From an uncultured Porphyromonadaceae bacterium (GTDB lineage: Bacteria; Bacteroidota; Bacteroidia; Bacteroidales; Muribaculaceae), in the NCBI GenBank assembly GCA_900541555.1, contig UQKE01000015.1, forward strand, positions 1-39,587: a stretch of DNA of 39,587 nucleotides, read 5' to 3'. The notes under the pieces are model-generated. The model was not told where the DNA came from. It worked only from the letters and a program-made list of their open reading frames with translations, and searched no databases. Shown piece after piece: positions 7,774 through 16,592 of this stretch; positions within the stretch are counted from its first letter, which is position 1, and the number at the start of each line of letters is the position of its first letter. The translations under genes and the position numbers were made by a program.

Positions 7774-8790
7774 ATGGTGAAGAAAGTACTGGTGACCGGT
7801 GCCGGCGGATTTATCGGCGGATTTATCGTGGAGGAAGCATTGCGACGCGGATATGAAGTGTGGGCGGCAGTGCGAGCAACCACTTCGCGGGAATATCTTG
7901 CAGATTCGCGCATTCGTTTCATCACGCTCGATTTTTCGAATCGCAGCGAATTAGAATATACGCTTCGCAAAGCCGTAGAAGAAAATGGGCGCTGGGACTA
8001 TGTGGTGCACAATCTCGGAGCCACAAAATGCCGCCGTCCGGAAGATTTCGAACGAGTGAACGTCGGGTGCCTTCGCGCATTGACTGAATCGCTATTGCAC
8101 ATCGAAGCCGTTCCCGACGGATTCTTGATGATGAGCAGCATGAGCGTGCTTGGTTGTGGCGACGAGACGGGCTATCGCCCGTTCACGGCATCCAGCGCGA
8201 CAGCCCCCGTCACAGCCTACGGGCGTTCCAAATTGGCGGCAGAACGCTACCTGCAATCGCTTCCGGAATTTCCTTACGTGGCATTTCGCCCGACAGGTGT
8301 CTATGGTCCGCGCGAACGCGATTATTTCCTGATGATCAAAAGCATTGCTTGCGGCTTTGATTTTGGCGTCGGATATCGACGGCAACTGCTGACGTTTATT
8401 TACGTGAAAGATTTGGCGTGCGCCATTTTCGATGCCTTGGAGTCGGGCGTGCGCCGGAAATCCTACTTGTTGGCAGATGGAAAAACATACACGCAAAAGG
8501 ATTTTCGGGAAATCGTCAAACGCGAACTTGGAAAGCGGTTTGTCGTGCCAATTGTCGCACCGCTGTGGATTGTGAAAATTGTTTGCGCCGCATCGGAATG
8601 GCTGGCCGGCCTGCGCGGCAAAGTTTCCACGCTCAACCGTGACAAGTATCTCATCTTGAAGCAGCGCAATTGGGCTTGCGACACGTCGGAAGCCACGGCC
8701 GATTTCGGATTTCATGCAAATTACGATTTGCAAGCCGGTCTTCGGGAAGCAATTGCGTGGTATCGCAGCAATCACTGGCTGAAAAAATAA
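7774..8790 (+). CDS. NAD(P)-dependent epimerase/dehydratase (extended SDR)
   Basis: A 338-residue extended short-chain dehydrogenase. The Rossmann nucleotide-binding motif is TGAGGFIGGF (about residues 8-17). The Ser of MMSSMSVLG and the YGRSK motif (YxxxK) complete the catalytic set, and FRPTGVYGPRERDYF is the usual substrate-loop sequence. The ATG at 7774 lies 21 nt after the repeat-borne -7 element; an in-frame ATG at 7750 would overlap that element. Extended SDRs act on nucleotide sugars, sterols or dihydroflavonol-like substrates, and the substrate here cannot be assigned. The histidine phosphatase gene follows after about 50 bp and is probably co-transcribed. Confidence 0.88.
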   Translation: MVKKVLVTGAGGFIGGFIVEEALRRGYEVWAAVRATTSREYLADSRIRFITLDFSNRSELEYTLRKAVEENGRWDYVVHNLGATKCRRPEDFERVNVGCLRALTESLLHIEAVPDGFLMMSSMSVLGCGDETGYRPFTASSATAPVTAYGRSKLAAERYLQSLPEFPYVAFRPTGVYGPRERDYFLMIKSIACGFDFGVGYRRQLLTFIYVKDLACAIFDALESGVRRKSYLLADGKTYTQKDFREIVKRELGKRFVVPIVAPLWIVKIVCAASEWLAGLRGKVSTLNRDKYLILKQRNWACDTSEATADFGFHANYDLQAGLREAIAWYRSNHWLKK

Positions 8791-8842
8791 AATCGTTTCC
8801 TCCAACACGCACCGTTTTATGAATTTTACAAACAGACAGAAT

Positions 8843-10123
8843 ATGAAAACAAGAAGAAGTTCCGTAGTTTCCGCATGCCTTTTGTTGGCATTGGGAGCAA
8901 TCGCACAGACGACGAAAGAAGAAATGTTTGAAACGATAGAAAAAACAGCAGGCGTATATTACGCTTATCCTGTGGAAGAAGCTGTCGAATACACGCAAGC
9001 CCCCGACGGATATGAGCCATTCTACATCAGCCATTTCGGCCGTCACGGCTCGCGCTACCTCATCTTGGAAACCGATTATACCAATCCTATCCGGGAAATG
9101 GAACGCGCCGAAAAAGCAGGCGCACTTTCCGAATTGGGAAAAGATGCGCTGTCGCGCTTACGCGCAATCTACGACGAAGCGGAAGGCCGTGCCGAGGACT
9201 TGTCGCCTCTCGGAGCACGACAACACCGCGGAATTGCCGAGCGCATGACAGCCGCGTTTCCGGAAGTTTTCGGAGACGGCAAGAAAATATCGGCCCGCTC
9301 GTCTATAATATTACGTTGTGCCATGAGCATGGCTGCATTTTGCGACCGCTTGAAAGAACTGAACCCAACCTTGAAAATCACATACGAATCTTCTAAAAAA
9401 TACATGCCCTACCTGACAGGGCGTTCCGCCGAAGCCAATGCCTTCACGGGGGCAAACGGCGTGTGGCGAAACTCATACAACACATTCCGAGACGCCCACA
9501 CAAATCCCGATCGTTTCGTGTCCGCATTGTTTGCCGACTCGGCATACGTCAAGCAATATGTAGACCCGAAAGCATTGATGTGGCAGTTTTATTGGGTGGC
9601 TTCCGACGTGCAAAACATGGAAACCGAAGCGACGCTCTACGACTTGTTTACAAAGCAAGAACTTTTCGACCTCTGGCAATGCTTCAACTACCAATTTTAT
9701 TGCACGAACGCCAACCATGCAGATTCCAACGGGGCAGTCAAAGACAGTTACAAACCGCTTTTGCGCAACATCATTGAAAGCGCCGACGAAGCAATTGCCA
9801 AAGGCGACATAGCCGCGACTCTGCGTTTCGCCCACGACTCCAATATCACGCCGTTGGCCGCATTGATGGGCATCGAAAATTATGGTGTTGCTGTCAAGTC
9901 GCCCGAAACGCTCTATACGCATTGGACCGATTTCAAAGTTTCGCCAATGGCTGCCAATTTGCAAATCGTATTCTACAAGAAACAAGCGAAAACCGATGGC
10001 GACATCCTCGTCAAATTCTTGCTGAACGAGCAAGAAGTGCATGTGCCGGTAGAAACAGACAGCTTCCCTTACTACAAATGGGACGATGTCCGTGCCTACT
10101 ATGGGCAATTGGCAGGGATGTAG
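8843..10123 (+). CDS. Secreted histidine phosphatase (acid phosphatase/phytase-like)
   Basis: A 426-residue clade-2 histidine phosphatase. A signal peptide (MKTRRSSVVSACLLLALG, cleaved near AIAQ) makes the ATG at 8843 preferable to one at 8819. The phosphohistidine motif SHFGRHGSRY lies at about residues 63-72, and the proton-donor motif FAHDSNITPL (HD) is near residue 330. The spacing and size resemble the multiple inositol polyphosphate phosphatase (MINPP) and acid phosphatase group. A role in periplasmic or outer-membrane phosphate release, possibly from inositol phosphates, is inference. The last 25 bp overlap the end of the convergent GH3 gene, with no terminator between them. Confidence 0.88.
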   Translation: MKTRRSSVVSACLLLALGAIAQTTKEEMFETIEKTAGVYYAYPVEEAVEYTQAPDGYEPFYISHFGRHGSRYLILETDYTNPIREMERAEKAGALSELGKDALSRLRAIYDEAEGRAEDLSPLGARQHRGIAERMTAAFPEVFGDGKKISARSSIILRCAMSMAAFCDRLKELNPTLKITYESSKKYMPYLTGRSAEANAFTGANGVWRNSYNTFRDAHTNPDRFVSALFADSAYVKQYVDPKALMWQFYWVASDVQNMETEATLYDLFTKQELFDLWQCFNYQFYCTNANHADSNGAVKDSYKPLLRNIIESADEAIAKGDIAATLRFAHDSNITPLAALMGIENYGVAVKSPETLYTHWTDFKVSPMAANLQIVFYKKQAKTDGDILVKFLLNEQEVHVPVETDSFPYYKWDDVRAYYGQLAGM

Positions 10124-11241
10124 GCTTGCAATTTTTTCATCAGGTTGTCGATGCGCCGATTGGATTCCAGCAATCTTTCAATCGGTATTCGCCCGTCTTT
10201 GACGGCTTCGACAATCATGTCGACTAATTGAAACGGCCGTTCCGGCTCGTAGCCGGTCGAAATATTGTTGCCAGCCACAATCATGTCGGCTCCGGCGTTG
10301 ATTGCCAATACAATGGCATCTTCCACACTATAATTGTCGATGATGCCTTGCATGTACATGTCGTCGGTCAGGACAACCCCGTCGAAACCCAAGTCGCGGC
10401 GCAAGATGCCGTCTATAAAGATTTTCGACAAAGTTGCAGGATAGTCGGGATCGATTTTCCGATTAAATATATGCGCCGTCATGATCATATCAACTTCTCC
10501 GGAGCGAATCAGTTCCCGAAAGGGGGCCAATTCATACGGTTGCCACGTATCGGTCACGTCGGTCAAGCCGTAATGGGAATCCGACGCCGAGCTGCCATGC
10601 CCCGGAAAATGTTTCAAAGCGCAAAGGACGCCATGACGACGGTGCGCCTCTATGGTCCATGTTGCATTTTGCACAACCACAGCCGTATCGCCGGAGAAAC
10701 TCCTATGAAGCGCGCCGACGACAGGACATTCCGGATTGACATTGACATCCACCGACGGCGCGAGATTGACGTTCAGGCCCACTTCGTCCATTTCTGTGGC
10801 TATGCGTTCGGCATGGGCGAAAGTCGTGTCGCGGTTGTTGATTTTGCCAAGATATTCCGCGCTGACAGCCGGCAAGAAACCATATTCCGGCCGCAACCGT
10901 CGCACCGTGCCGCCTTCTTGGTCGATGGCAATCAGCAAATTCCGATGCGCTTCCCGACGCAAATCGGCAGTCAGCCGCGCCAACCGGCTTTTTTCCGTAA
11001 TATTGCGCGAGCCTATTTTCGCAGAGCCCGTCAAATCTATGTCGAACAGAATAATTCCGCCCACGCCTAAATCGCGCACATAGCGAGCCGCATCGCTTTC
11101 TTCCGTGATGCTGTCGCCACGAAATCCCACCATGAGCATTCTGGCGGCACAACGCCGCAACATGGAATCGGGCAATTCGGCAGAAACGGCATTGAGCACA
11201 ACCACCGCGCAAAGCGACAAAAGAATGTTTCGTATTTTCAT
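10099..11241 (-). CDS. nagZ: GH3 beta-N-acetylhexosaminidase, NagZ-like, exported
   Basis: A 380-residue single-domain glycoside hydrolase family 3 protein with a signal peptide (residues 1-21). Motifs are IAIDQEGG (about 104-111), KHFPGHGSSASDSHYGL with the Asp/His dyad (residues 210-226), and VVLTDDM with the Asp nucleophile (about 293). The KHFPGHG and D-x-H loop is diagnostic of NagZ-type N-acetylglucosaminidases, which remove GlcNAc from peptidoglycan fragments. Cytoplasmic NagZ lacks a signal peptide; here the enzyme is exported, as in Bacteroidota and Bacillus. Its ATG overlaps the stop of the WYL regulator (ATGA), and the operon begins with a namZ-like gene, which supports a role in cell-wall sugar salvage. 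The symbol reflects family, not proven function. Confidence 0.88.
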   Translation of the reverse strand: MKIRNILLSLCAVVVLNAVSAELPDSMLRRCAARMLMVGFRGDSITEESDAARYVRDLGVGGIILFDIDLTGSAKIGSRNITEKSRLARLTADLRREAHRNLLIAIDQEGGTVRRLRPEYGFLPAVSAEYLGKINNRDTTFAHAERIATEMDEVGLNVNLAPSVDVNVNPECPVVGALHRSFSGDTAVVVQNATWTIEAHRRHGVLCALKHFPGHGSSASDSHYGLTDVTDTWQPYELAPFRELIRSGEVDMIMTAHIFNRKIDPDYPATLSKIFIDGILRRDLGFDGVVLTDDMYMQGIIDNYSVEDAIVLAINAGADMIVAGNNISTGYEPERPFQLVDMIVEAVKDGRIPIERLLESNRRIDNLMKKLQAYIPANCP

Positions 11242-12146
11242 ACTTGACGTTTTTCAGATGCCTCCGTATAGTTTTCAAGCGATTTTTTCAATTCATCGAC
11301 TATGATGGCTTTCAATTCCGCAGGAGCAATAACCGTTGCCTTATGTCCGAAAGAAAGAATCTCTTGTACAAAATCGTAGGTGATGCAAAGCGTATAGTGA
11401 AACACAGAAAAACCGTCGCACACCTCTTCCCGTTGCGAAGCATGGAGCGGCAAGGCGCGAAGATATTTCGCTTGCTCGTTGTCGACGCGAATCACGACAC
11501 GCCGCGCTTCCGATTTGGAAGTCATGATGCCGAAAAAGTTTTTGAAAAAATCTTTTACGCCAATATCCGGCATGTCGAACGATTCTTCCGTCAACACGGC
11601 ATCGTCGACACGGTCGAGCGAATACGTCTTCACCATGCGGTCTTTTGCGTTGTAGCCTATCACATACCACCGCTGCTTGAATATGCGAAGAAAGTACGGT
11701 TCGATGACGACAACCGTCGCCCTCGTCCGATAAAATGGCGTATAGGCAAACTTCAACTTGCGCGATTTCTTGATAGCCTCGATGGCTGTGGCAAGATGAT
11801 TTCGCGCCGATGGAATCTCTTCGAGCATGACTCGCTCGGCAATGTCGCCGGCATCGCTAAGCATTCCGTTGATCGAAAGCGAATTGATGAGCCAGCTGCT
11901 TAGCTCCCCCATGTTTGAGCCGCCTTCGATGAAATATTCGAACGTGGAAGGACTGTAACCGATAGTTATGCCAAACAATTCTTCTATGCCGTTACGATAA
12001 TCGTAGAACGTGCGCCGCGGCAAGGGCATCCCGTCGGACACAGACGATTTCTGCCACAAATCGTTCAGTTCGCGGCGCGAAATGCGGCCGCGCCGTTCAA
12101 TCGTCTCAAGGATCCAAATATACTTGTTTAAAATCCTTTGCGACAT
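11238..12146 (-). CDS. WYL-domain transcriptional regulator
   Basis: A 302-residue regulator. A winged-helix-like N-terminus (about residues 1-75, with RRTFYDYRNGIEELFG) is followed by a WYL domain (about 125-200) containing FKQRWYVIGYN and KTYSLDRV, and a C-terminal WCX-like region with FSFGHKATV-type residues. WYL domains sense small ligands, often nucleic acids or metabolites, and switch transcription. It starts 9 bp after the symporter stop and its own stop overlaps the GH3 start by 4 bp, so it lies inside the amino-sugar operon. It is therefore a candidate local regulator of namZ, the symporter and nagZ, which is inference. Many Bacteroidales carry such WYL proteins as chromosomal regulators rather than defence switches. 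Confidence 0.85.
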   Translation of the reverse strand: MSQRILNKYIWILETIERRGRISRRELNDLWQKSSVSDGMPLPRRTFYDYRNGIEELFGITIGYSPSTFEYFIEGGSNMGELSSWLINSLSINGMLSDAGDIAERVMLEEIPSARNHLATAIEAIKKSRKLKFAYTPFYRTRATVVVIEPYFLRIFKQRWYVIGYNAKDRMVKTYSLDRVDDAVLTEESFDMPDIGVKDFFKNFFGIMTSKSEARRVVIRVDNEQAKYLRALPLHASQREEVCDGFSVFHYTLCITYDFVQEILSFGHKATVIAPAELKAIIVDELKKSLENYTEASEKRQV

Positions 12147-12155
12147 GCGTCCACG

Positions 12156-13604
12156 CTATTTCTTTTTAATTAGCAAGGCCAATCCGGCAGCCGTAATGAC
12201 AGCATTGATAATCAGCAATTCAAAACTTATCTGATAACCGCCAAACCATTGCTCGCTGTTTGTTTGGAGCACATAGCATATTGCCGGAGCAAGCACGCAT
12301 ACGACCGGCACCCAACGATCGCGCACGGGGCGCTTGACTGCCATTCCGAAAATAAACATGCCAAGAATCGGGCCGTAAGTGTATGATGCCAAGCTGTAAA
12401 CCGCGTTGATTGCACTGTCGTTGTTCAAATAGTAGAACACTACGATAACAACTATCATCATTGCCGACATGCCGACATGCACTAATTTGCGCATCCGAGT
12501 CAGTTTCTCTTCGTTGCCTTTTTTGTCGGCTTGCAGTATGTCGACGGTAAACGACGTGGTAAGCGCCGTCAATGCAGAGCCGGCTGCCGAGTAGGCCGCA
12601 GCGATCAAGCCAATGATGAAAAGAATGCCAATGGCTATGGGGAACCCGTCGCTCCATGCCACCGCCCCGAACAACGCGTCTTTCGTCTCCGCGATGCCAT
12701 GGCTGCCGGCATACATGTAGAGCAATGTGCCCAGCACGAGGAAAAGCCCAATCACAAATATCTGCACAAACGAACTGACAATCATATTCTTTTGCGACTC
12801 GCGGAAATTTTTGCAACTCATCGTGCGTTGCATCAAGTCCTGATCAAGCCCCGTAGTGGCTATCACCATAAACACGCCGGCAATAAATTGTTTCCAAAAA
12901 TAATGCCCGTCGTTAGGATCGTCGAAGAAAAACACCTTGCTCGTCGGATGGTCGGCAACTGCCGCCGGCAATTCTCCGATGCCAAAACCCATGCTTTGCG
13001 CGATAAACACGATACAACTGACAACCGACACGACAAGGCAAAACGTTTTAAGCGAATCCGTCCAAATGAGCGACTTCACCCCTCCTTGGAACGAATAAAG
13101 CCAAATGAGCGCGACCGTCAGTATGACGTTCAACGCAAACGGCATGTGAAGAGGTTCGAACACCAACGTTTGCAACACGACGCATACCACGAAAAACCGC
13201 ACCGACGCGCCAAGCATTTTCGACACGAAAAAGAACCAAGCTCCCGTGCGATACGAAGCCAAGCCAAATCGATTTTCCAAATAACCGTAAATGCTCACAA
13301 GGTTCATCCGATAGAACATCGGTATCAGGACAAGCGCCACGACAATCGATCCGACAAAAAAGCCGAGCACCATCTGCATATAAGAATATCCGCCATCCAT
13401 GACGGCTCCCGGAACGGAAATAAACGTCACGCCGGAAATGCTCGCTCCGGTCATGGCGATAGCCACCATATACCATGGCGACTTGCGATTTCCCGTAAAG
13501 AATCCGGCATTATCGGCTTTTCGCCCTGTTATCCATGAAATGACAAACAACAATACGAAATAAAAAGCGATTGTTGCAAGTACGATCCAAGCTGTATTGT
13601 TCAT
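12156..13604 (-). CDS. Sodium:solute symporter (SSS family)
   Basis: A 482-residue polytopic membrane protein with about 13 hydrophobic helices. The SSS signature regions are visible: GRKADNAGFFTGNRKSPWYMVAIAMTGASISG near the N-terminus (helices 1-2), the helix-6 region TTGLDQDLMQRTMSCKNF, and LIAAAYSAAGSALTALTTSFTVDI (sodium-site helix 8). The family couples sodium influx to uptake of sugars, sialic acid, amino acids or vitamins. Its place 34 bp after namZ and next to nagZ suggests import of MurNAc, GlcNAc or a related amino sugar or peptide; the substrate is inferred only from context. The ATG at 13604 directly precedes the first helix. Confidence 0.9.
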   Translation of the reverse strand: MNNTAWIVLATIAFYFVLLFVISWITGRKADNAGFFTGNRKSPWYMVAIAMTGASISGVTFISVPGAVMDGGYSYMQMVLGFFVGSIVVALVLIPMFYRMNLVSIYGYLENRFGLASYRTGAWFFFVSKMLGASVRFFVVCVVLQTLVFEPLHMPFALNVILTVALIWLYSFQGGVKSLIWTDSLKTFCLVVSVVSCIVFIAQSMGFGIGELPAAVADHPTSKVFFFDDPNDGHYFWKQFIAGVFMVIATTGLDQDLMQRTMSCKNFRESQKNMIVSSFVQIFVIGLFLVLGTLLYMYAGSHGIAETKDALFGAVAWSDGFPIAIGILFIIGLIAAAYSAAGSALTALTTSFTVDILQADKKGNEEKLTRMRKLVHVGMSAMMIVVIVVFYYLNNDSAINAVYSLASYTYGPILGMFIFGMAVKRPVRDRWVPVVCVLAPAICYVLQTNSEQWFGGYQISFELLIINAVITAAGLALLIKKK

Positions 13605-13638
13605 TTAATTTGGGGTTTGAAGTTTCTACGATTATTTC

Positions 13639-14805
13639 CTATTCCGCATAAAGCAAATAAGGCTTGCGCTGCTTTTTGAATTTCTCCACATCGGCTTTCC
13701 AAGTTGCCTTGATTTCATCTGCGCTTTTCCCTTGCTCGATCATTTTCCGGATGTCGCCGCGTCCTATGAGCAATTCAAAGAACGAACGGAAAAAATGATC
13801 GCCGAGATTAAGATTGCGGTAAGCATCTATCAAATATTCGAGATTAATGCCTTTTGCAATAATTTCATCGTCGGGCAAGTCGGAAAGGTCTACGCCATGA
13901 CACAGCTTGTTCAATTGCGGCGGATTTTTTGCACCGGGAACGCTGCGAGGAGTGAACGAAAAGTCGTAGCCCGTCATGTTAGGATGCCCATAGATTTGGA
14001 AGGGCTTTGTCGTGCCGCGTCCAAGGCTCACCGGCGTAGCTTCGAAATAACACATGGAAGGATAGAGGTAGATCGAATGCATGTTTGGAAGGTTGGGAGA
14101 TGGCGGAATCGGAAGCACATAGCGGCTTTGGTGCGTGTAGTTTTTGCATTTTATCACCGTCAAAGGCACCTTCTTGCCGTCTTTCAACCAGCCTTCGCCA
14201 TTGGCCATTTGCGCAAGTTCGCCCAATGTCATGCCATGCACCACGGGGATTGGCAACCGGCCTACGCCCGATGCGTATTTCATATCGAGAATCGGGCCGT
14301 CGACATACATTCCGTTGGGGTTCGGACGATCGAGCACCATGAAACTTTTGCCATATTTGGCAGCGGCATTCATCAAATCGACCATCGTGCAATAATACGT
14401 ATAGAACCGCAAGCCCACATCTTGAATGTCGACAACGATAATATCAATATTGTCCATCACCTCTTTTTTGGGCTCGCGTTTGCCGCCATCATAAAGCGAC
14501 GCGATTGGGATTCCCGTTTCCGGATCGACGCTGCTTTTCACGTGTTCCCCGGCATCGGCATTCCCGCGGAATCCATGCTCCGGCGAGAAAATTGTCGTGA
14601 CGTTCACGCCTTTTTCCAGCATGATGTCCACCACATGTTTGTCGCCGACCATGCCCGTATGGTTGCTCAGCAAGGCTACTTTTTTGCCTTTAAGAAGTGG
14701 AATATACTCGTCGGTCGATTCCGCTCCGACTTTAATCTGCGCATTTGTCGAGAAAATGCACATGGCTGCCATTGCCGCAAGCCATAAGGTTCTAAAATAT
14801 TTCAT
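13639..14805 (-). CDS. namZ: NamZ-like exo-beta-N-acetylmuramidase (GH171, DUF1343)
   Basis: A 388-residue exported protein of the DUF1343 family, now GH171. The signal peptide spans residues 1-22 (cleavage near TNA-Q). The motif FSPEHGFRGNADAGEHV (about residues 73-89) carries the conserved Glu and His residues. Others are SLYDGGKREPKKE, VDIQDVGLRFYTY, LDRPNPNGMYVDGP and PPSPNLPNM. Characterised NamZ enzymes (Bacillus subtilis, Tannerella forsythia) remove MurNAc from the non-reducing end of peptidoglycan fragments. The ATG at 14805 starts the signal peptide and lies 29 nt after a -7 element; the open frame further upstream crosses the promoter and is rejected. It is the first gene of the operon with the symporter, WYL regulator and NagZ-like GH3. 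Confidence 0.9.
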   Translation of the reverse strand: MKYFRTLWLAAMAAMCIFSTNAQIKVGAESTDEYIPLLKGKKVALLSNHTGMVGDKHVVDIMLEKGVNVTTIFSPEHGFRGNADAGEHVKSSVDPETGIPIASLYDGGKREPKKEVMDNIDIIVVDIQDVGLRFYTYYCTMVDLMNAAAKYGKSFMVLDRPNPNGMYVDGPILDMKYASGVGRLPIPVVHGMTLGELAQMANGEGWLKDGKKVPLTVIKCKNYTHQSRYVLPIPPSPNLPNMHSIYLYPSMCYFEATPVSLGRGTTKPFQIYGHPNMTGYDFSFTPRSVPGAKNPPQLNKLCHGVDLSDLPDDEIIAKGINLEYLIDAYRNLNLGDHFFRSFFELLIGRGDIRKMIEQGKSADEIKATWKADVEKFKKQRKPYLLYAE

Positions 14806-14834
14806 CCGAATGCTTTTTATGTTAGATATCTTTG

Positions 14835-14842
14835 CAAAGGTA
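14835..14842 (-). promoter_or_regulatory. -7 element of the namZ operon, resembling the 75-bp repeat end
   Basis: TACCTTTG on the minus strand. The 25 bp ending here (GCACTCGATTTG, two bases, then TTACCTTTGCA on the minus strand) match the end of the repeat unit at 7729-7753 almost exactly, although the rest of the repeat is absent. Confidence 0.65.
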
Positions 14843-14979
14843 ACACAAATCGAGTGCAATGCAATCAAGATGCTCGAATTTGTTGCCCCAAGACGCATTT
14901 GCCAATACACGAAACAACGCAATAATCGGCGGGGTTTTCCGTTTTTATTTACAGTAAGATATCTCTAATCCAATTTGTC

Positions 14980-16590
14980 ATGAAGTTGTTCGGTTCTTTT
15001 CATTTAAAGGCAAGGATTCTCGACCTTTTTAAATCCTTCCCAATGGAGTGCGTGACGGGATTGGTGCTTTTTGCAGTTTTTTGCATATCAGAAGTTCCGG
15101 AAACTGCCATCGAGTGGAATTACATATTGTATTTCACGCCTGTCATATTTGTTGCCGTATACAGCGCCAACCGCATCTTTTCCCATGCCAATGCCAAATG
15201 GATATACTATGCGGTTTTGCCTGCAATGGCAATCGGCTTTGGACTGACATTCCATCGCCTCGGCAAATTCATCGATTCTGCCGGCTATCCGGTACTGCTT
15301 ATTTTAGCGGCAATCGTATTTTTGACCCACCGGCAACCTGCCGACAATTCCGAATTTTCCCGCCGATTGTTGCAACGCGTGTTGAACGCCTTTTTCGCAA
15401 TGGGAATTGGATTGCTGACATTGCTGTTCGTTGTATTGATTGTTTTTTCAATCAATTATATATTTTCCTTGAAAATAGACAGCTTTTTGGACTATGTGGC
15501 AGCTTTCATATTCCTCTGCGAAATTCCATTGTTGTTGTGTTCGCTGCAAAAGGATTCGGAATCTAAAAATTGGAGCAACCCTGCAAACGTGTTGCGCATC
15601 GCCTGCAACTATGTCCTGCATCCGGCAATAGCAATCTACACAGTCATTTTATACTTGTACGCCATTTCGATCCTCGTCAATTGGGAATTGCCAAAAGGCG
15701 GCATTTCATACATGGTATTCGCTTTTTTCATGGTGGCTTTTGCCGGCATGACGATGCAAGTCATTGCCGCAAAACCGGTTTTCAAGGCATTCTATCGCTA
15801 TTTCACTTATATCGCCATTCCTCCGCTTTGCCTTTTTTGGATGGGTGCGCTTTGTCGGATACAAATGTACGGATTTACGGAAATGCGGGTCTACCTGATA
15901 GTTTGCGGCTTGATCGTAACGCTGTGTACGGCCTCCCTTTTGTGGAAGCGGGCTTCGTTCCGCTATATGCTTTCATTTGCAGGGATTGCAATCGCATTGT
16001 TCACCTACATTCCTAAAATATCGGCAAACGACATCGGCATCATGTCGCAGGCAAATCGCATGAAAGAAATAGCTGTTTCTCTCAATCTCTGCGACAAGCG
16101 CGACGGCAAGTTGGCTCACACCGCTGAGTTTGTTGCCACCGACAGCATCGCGGCCAGCCGCGCCAACGAACTTTCAGAAGCATACAAATACCTCGCTCGC
16201 GAATTGGGCGAGGCTGAAACGCGACAACGCTATGGGGAAAATGAATTGCCTGAAAAATACAAAAACCGCAACTATTCTCCCATAAATCATTTCTATCTTC
16301 GGTCTGTCACAAGCATTGACATTTCAGAGTATCAAACGTGCGTCAGGGGGGATTTTGTTACAAGCCCTAACGTCATTCGGATTGACAATAGGCAAATCTC
16401 ATGCGATTTCAAAAAGCATTTTGCTCCCTACCATAAACTATTCGACCAAACAGAAGACTATGGTGAACTCGGCACGACAAGCCCGTTTATCTTAAAAACA
16501 GATTCTTGCATGATCGTTTTCAGCAGCATCGACTACAACACTGAAACAGAAGAATGCAAATTCGACGTTTGGGCGGTGTTCTTCAAATGA
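14980..16590 (+). CDS. DUF4153 multi-pass membrane protein
   Basis: A 536-residue integral membrane protein. Roughly ten to eleven hydrophobic helices fill residues 20-345, including TGLVLFAVFCISEV, YILYFTPVIFVAVYSA and GIGLLTLLFVVLIVFSINYIF. A soluble domain of about 190 residues follows. The overall pattern matches the DUF4153 family, common in Bacteroidota and of unknown function. The ATG at 14980 follows an AT-rich leader containing TAAGATATCTC, a weak promoter candidate. The gene ends 2 bp before the convergent ruvB stop, with no terminator between them. It diverges from namZ, and no functional link between them is visible. Confidence 0.8.
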   Translation: MKLFGSFHLKARILDLFKSFPMECVTGLVLFAVFCISEVPETAIEWNYILYFTPVIFVAVYSANRIFSHANAKWIYYAVLPAMAIGFGLTFHRLGKFIDSAGYPVLLILAAIVFLTHRQPADNSEFSRRLLQRVLNAFFAMGIGLLTLLFVVLIVFSINYIFSLKIDSFLDYVAAFIFLCEIPLLLCSLQKDSESKNWSNPANVLRIACNYVLHPAIAIYTVILYLYAISILVNWELPKGGISYMVFAFFMVAFAGMTMQVIAAKPVFKAFYRYFTYIAIPPLCLFWMGALCRIQMYGFTEMRVYLIVCGLIVTLCTASLLWKRASFRYMLSFAGIAIALFTYIPKISANDIGIMSQANRMKEIAVSLNLCDKRDGKLAHTAEFVATDSIAASRANELSEAYKYLARELGEAETRQRYGENELPEKYKNRNYSPINHFYLRSVTSIDISEYQTCVRGDFVTSPNVIRIDNRQISCDFKKHFAPYHKLFDQTEDYGELGTTSPFILKTDSCMIVFSSIDYNTETEECKFDVWAVFFK

Positions 16591-16592
16591 CA

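Noticed and set aside
7515..7970. Minus-strand open frame opposite the epimerase.
   Set aside because: It covers the repeat and the epimerase start in the antisense direction and contains only the repeat-derived peptide.
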